A stretch of 64,000 bases of DNA. Origin: Isoetes taiwanensis (Eukaryota; Streptophyta; Lycopodiopsida; Isoetales; Isoetaceae). Under the pieces are notes generated by a model. It was not told the DNA's origin, searched no databases, and saw only the letters and a list, made by a program, of their open reading frames with translations. The stretch lies in assembly GCA_021234155.1 (NCBI GenBank), contig JAJEKV010000094.1:2199782-2263781 (forward strand). The letters run 5' to 3'. Both the position numbers and the translations under genes were made by a program. This document shows, one piece after another, positions 63,205 to 64,000 of this stretch. The first letter of the stretch is position 1; the number at the start of each line of letters is the position of its first letter.

Positions 63205-64000
63205 GGCACAGATTTTTGGGCCCTTCGGGCCCTAAAAAAAGCAAACATACGTAAAAACATGTGAAACATGCAAAACTCCCATGATTTTCTTTCTAACCTT
63301 CAACCTCTCTGACTCTTGCAACAATGCTATATAACCTTCAATCTCTCTCACTCTTGCAACAATGTATAGCAGTCTAATTCCTGCAACTATATGTAGCAAT
63401 CTAGAAACATATACTATGGAATTAAAAAGAGGGAATATTTTGTTATGCAAGCCATGAGAACACCTTGGACAACCCAAGCCACTCACATTGCAGAATGTGA
63501 CATGTGAATCCTGTTGCAGTAACACCATACACAAAGAACTCGAGTAACATAAATGACTCAATTTATAGTGCTTCTAAATAAAATGCAAAGAATGGAGCAT
63601 TAAATCTTATAGAGACTACCTTGTGCAAAGGCCAATATAAAGCCTGCAATTTACAAGCGAAGGAATGATAGTTCAGTAACAAAAAACAGAAATGCACATT
63701 CCTTGCATTTGCTTTCAACAACAAAGCTTCAAATTTTAGAAGCTCAAATGCAATACGGCTACAATTCTATGCCACAACCTATAAAGAGGGGCTGCCGTGT
63801 TTATAAATCATGCTCTTGCGAAAGAGTTATCTTGTTGCCAAATTTTGTTCATGCCCAGTCATGAAACTGAATATGTGCTCTGGTTTACAGTTCATTGCTA
63901 AAATCACCAACTGCAATCAATGCTAACGTAACCTAGTGAATGCCGAGCGCAAGGGGCTGCAATTGAGTTCCCATCAGTTACTGGTGCAGACTGTTAGTGG
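63205..64000. other. No gene recognised
   Basis: Contains the palindrome gggcccttcgggccc at 63218-63232, also seen within composite element copy II (59141-59153). The minus-strand 109-codon ORF (63561-63232) shows no motif. Confidence 0.4.

Overview
The window looks like nuclear DNA from a land plant with a large, repeat-rich genome. It is AT-rich. It carries a malectin/receptor-kinase gene, plant-type hAT transposase remains, small foldback elements, minisatellites, and a gene with short exons and GT/AG introns. I cannot place it further; a gymnosperm or seed-free vascular plant would fit. No rRNA or tRNA gene, CRISPR array, bacterial operon or organellar gene was seen. Almost every recognisable coding region is broken, so most of the window reads as transposon graveyard around a few host-gene remnants.

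Layout. 0-4.6 kb: mostly non-coding, with two unrecognised minus-strand coding remnants. 4.6-11.4 kb: a plus-strand malectin-domain receptor-like kinase, broken by a ~285-bp insert and a 4.54-kb hAT transposon. The transposon has an 8-bp target duplication and a decayed BED/DUF659 transposase on the minus strand. 11.4-27 kb: pyrimidine-rich low-complexity tracts, small tandem duplications and no gene I can support. 27.3-28.4 kb: a decayed transposase-like gene with a GHTHxDID motif. 28.4-41 kb: AT-rich non-coding DNA, one MITE, a diverged direct duplication of ~0.83 kb and two halves of a repeat unit in opposite orientation. 41.3-44.3 kb: a decayed transposase-like gene with a FFGSNHGKG motif. 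44.8-48 kb: two strand-pure purine tracts (about 1.6 kb together), split by a MITE with a 6-bp target duplication and bounded by related minisatellites.

48.4-54.8 kb is the most interesting host locus. A minus-strand multi-exon gene encodes a coiled coil and a RING-like zinc finger. Its last readable exon runs into a ~1.67-kb composite mobile element. Directly beyond the element, on the same strand, lies an FCP1/NIF-type (HAD) phosphatase domain. The simplest reading is one RING-like plus FCP1-like gene split by the element. The phosphatase part lost its catalytic Asp and carries several frameshifts. A second, inverted copy of the element lies at 58.55-60.10 kb, with a clear 7-bp target duplication, inside a tandem array of ~1.33-kb units (55.76-61.48 kb). 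The units carry a short conserved ORF. The last 2.5 kb hold a partial third copy of the foldback element and small tandem duplications.

Duplicated segments differ mainly by one-base indels, often in homopolymers. Some frameshifts could therefore be consensus errors rather than true gene decay.
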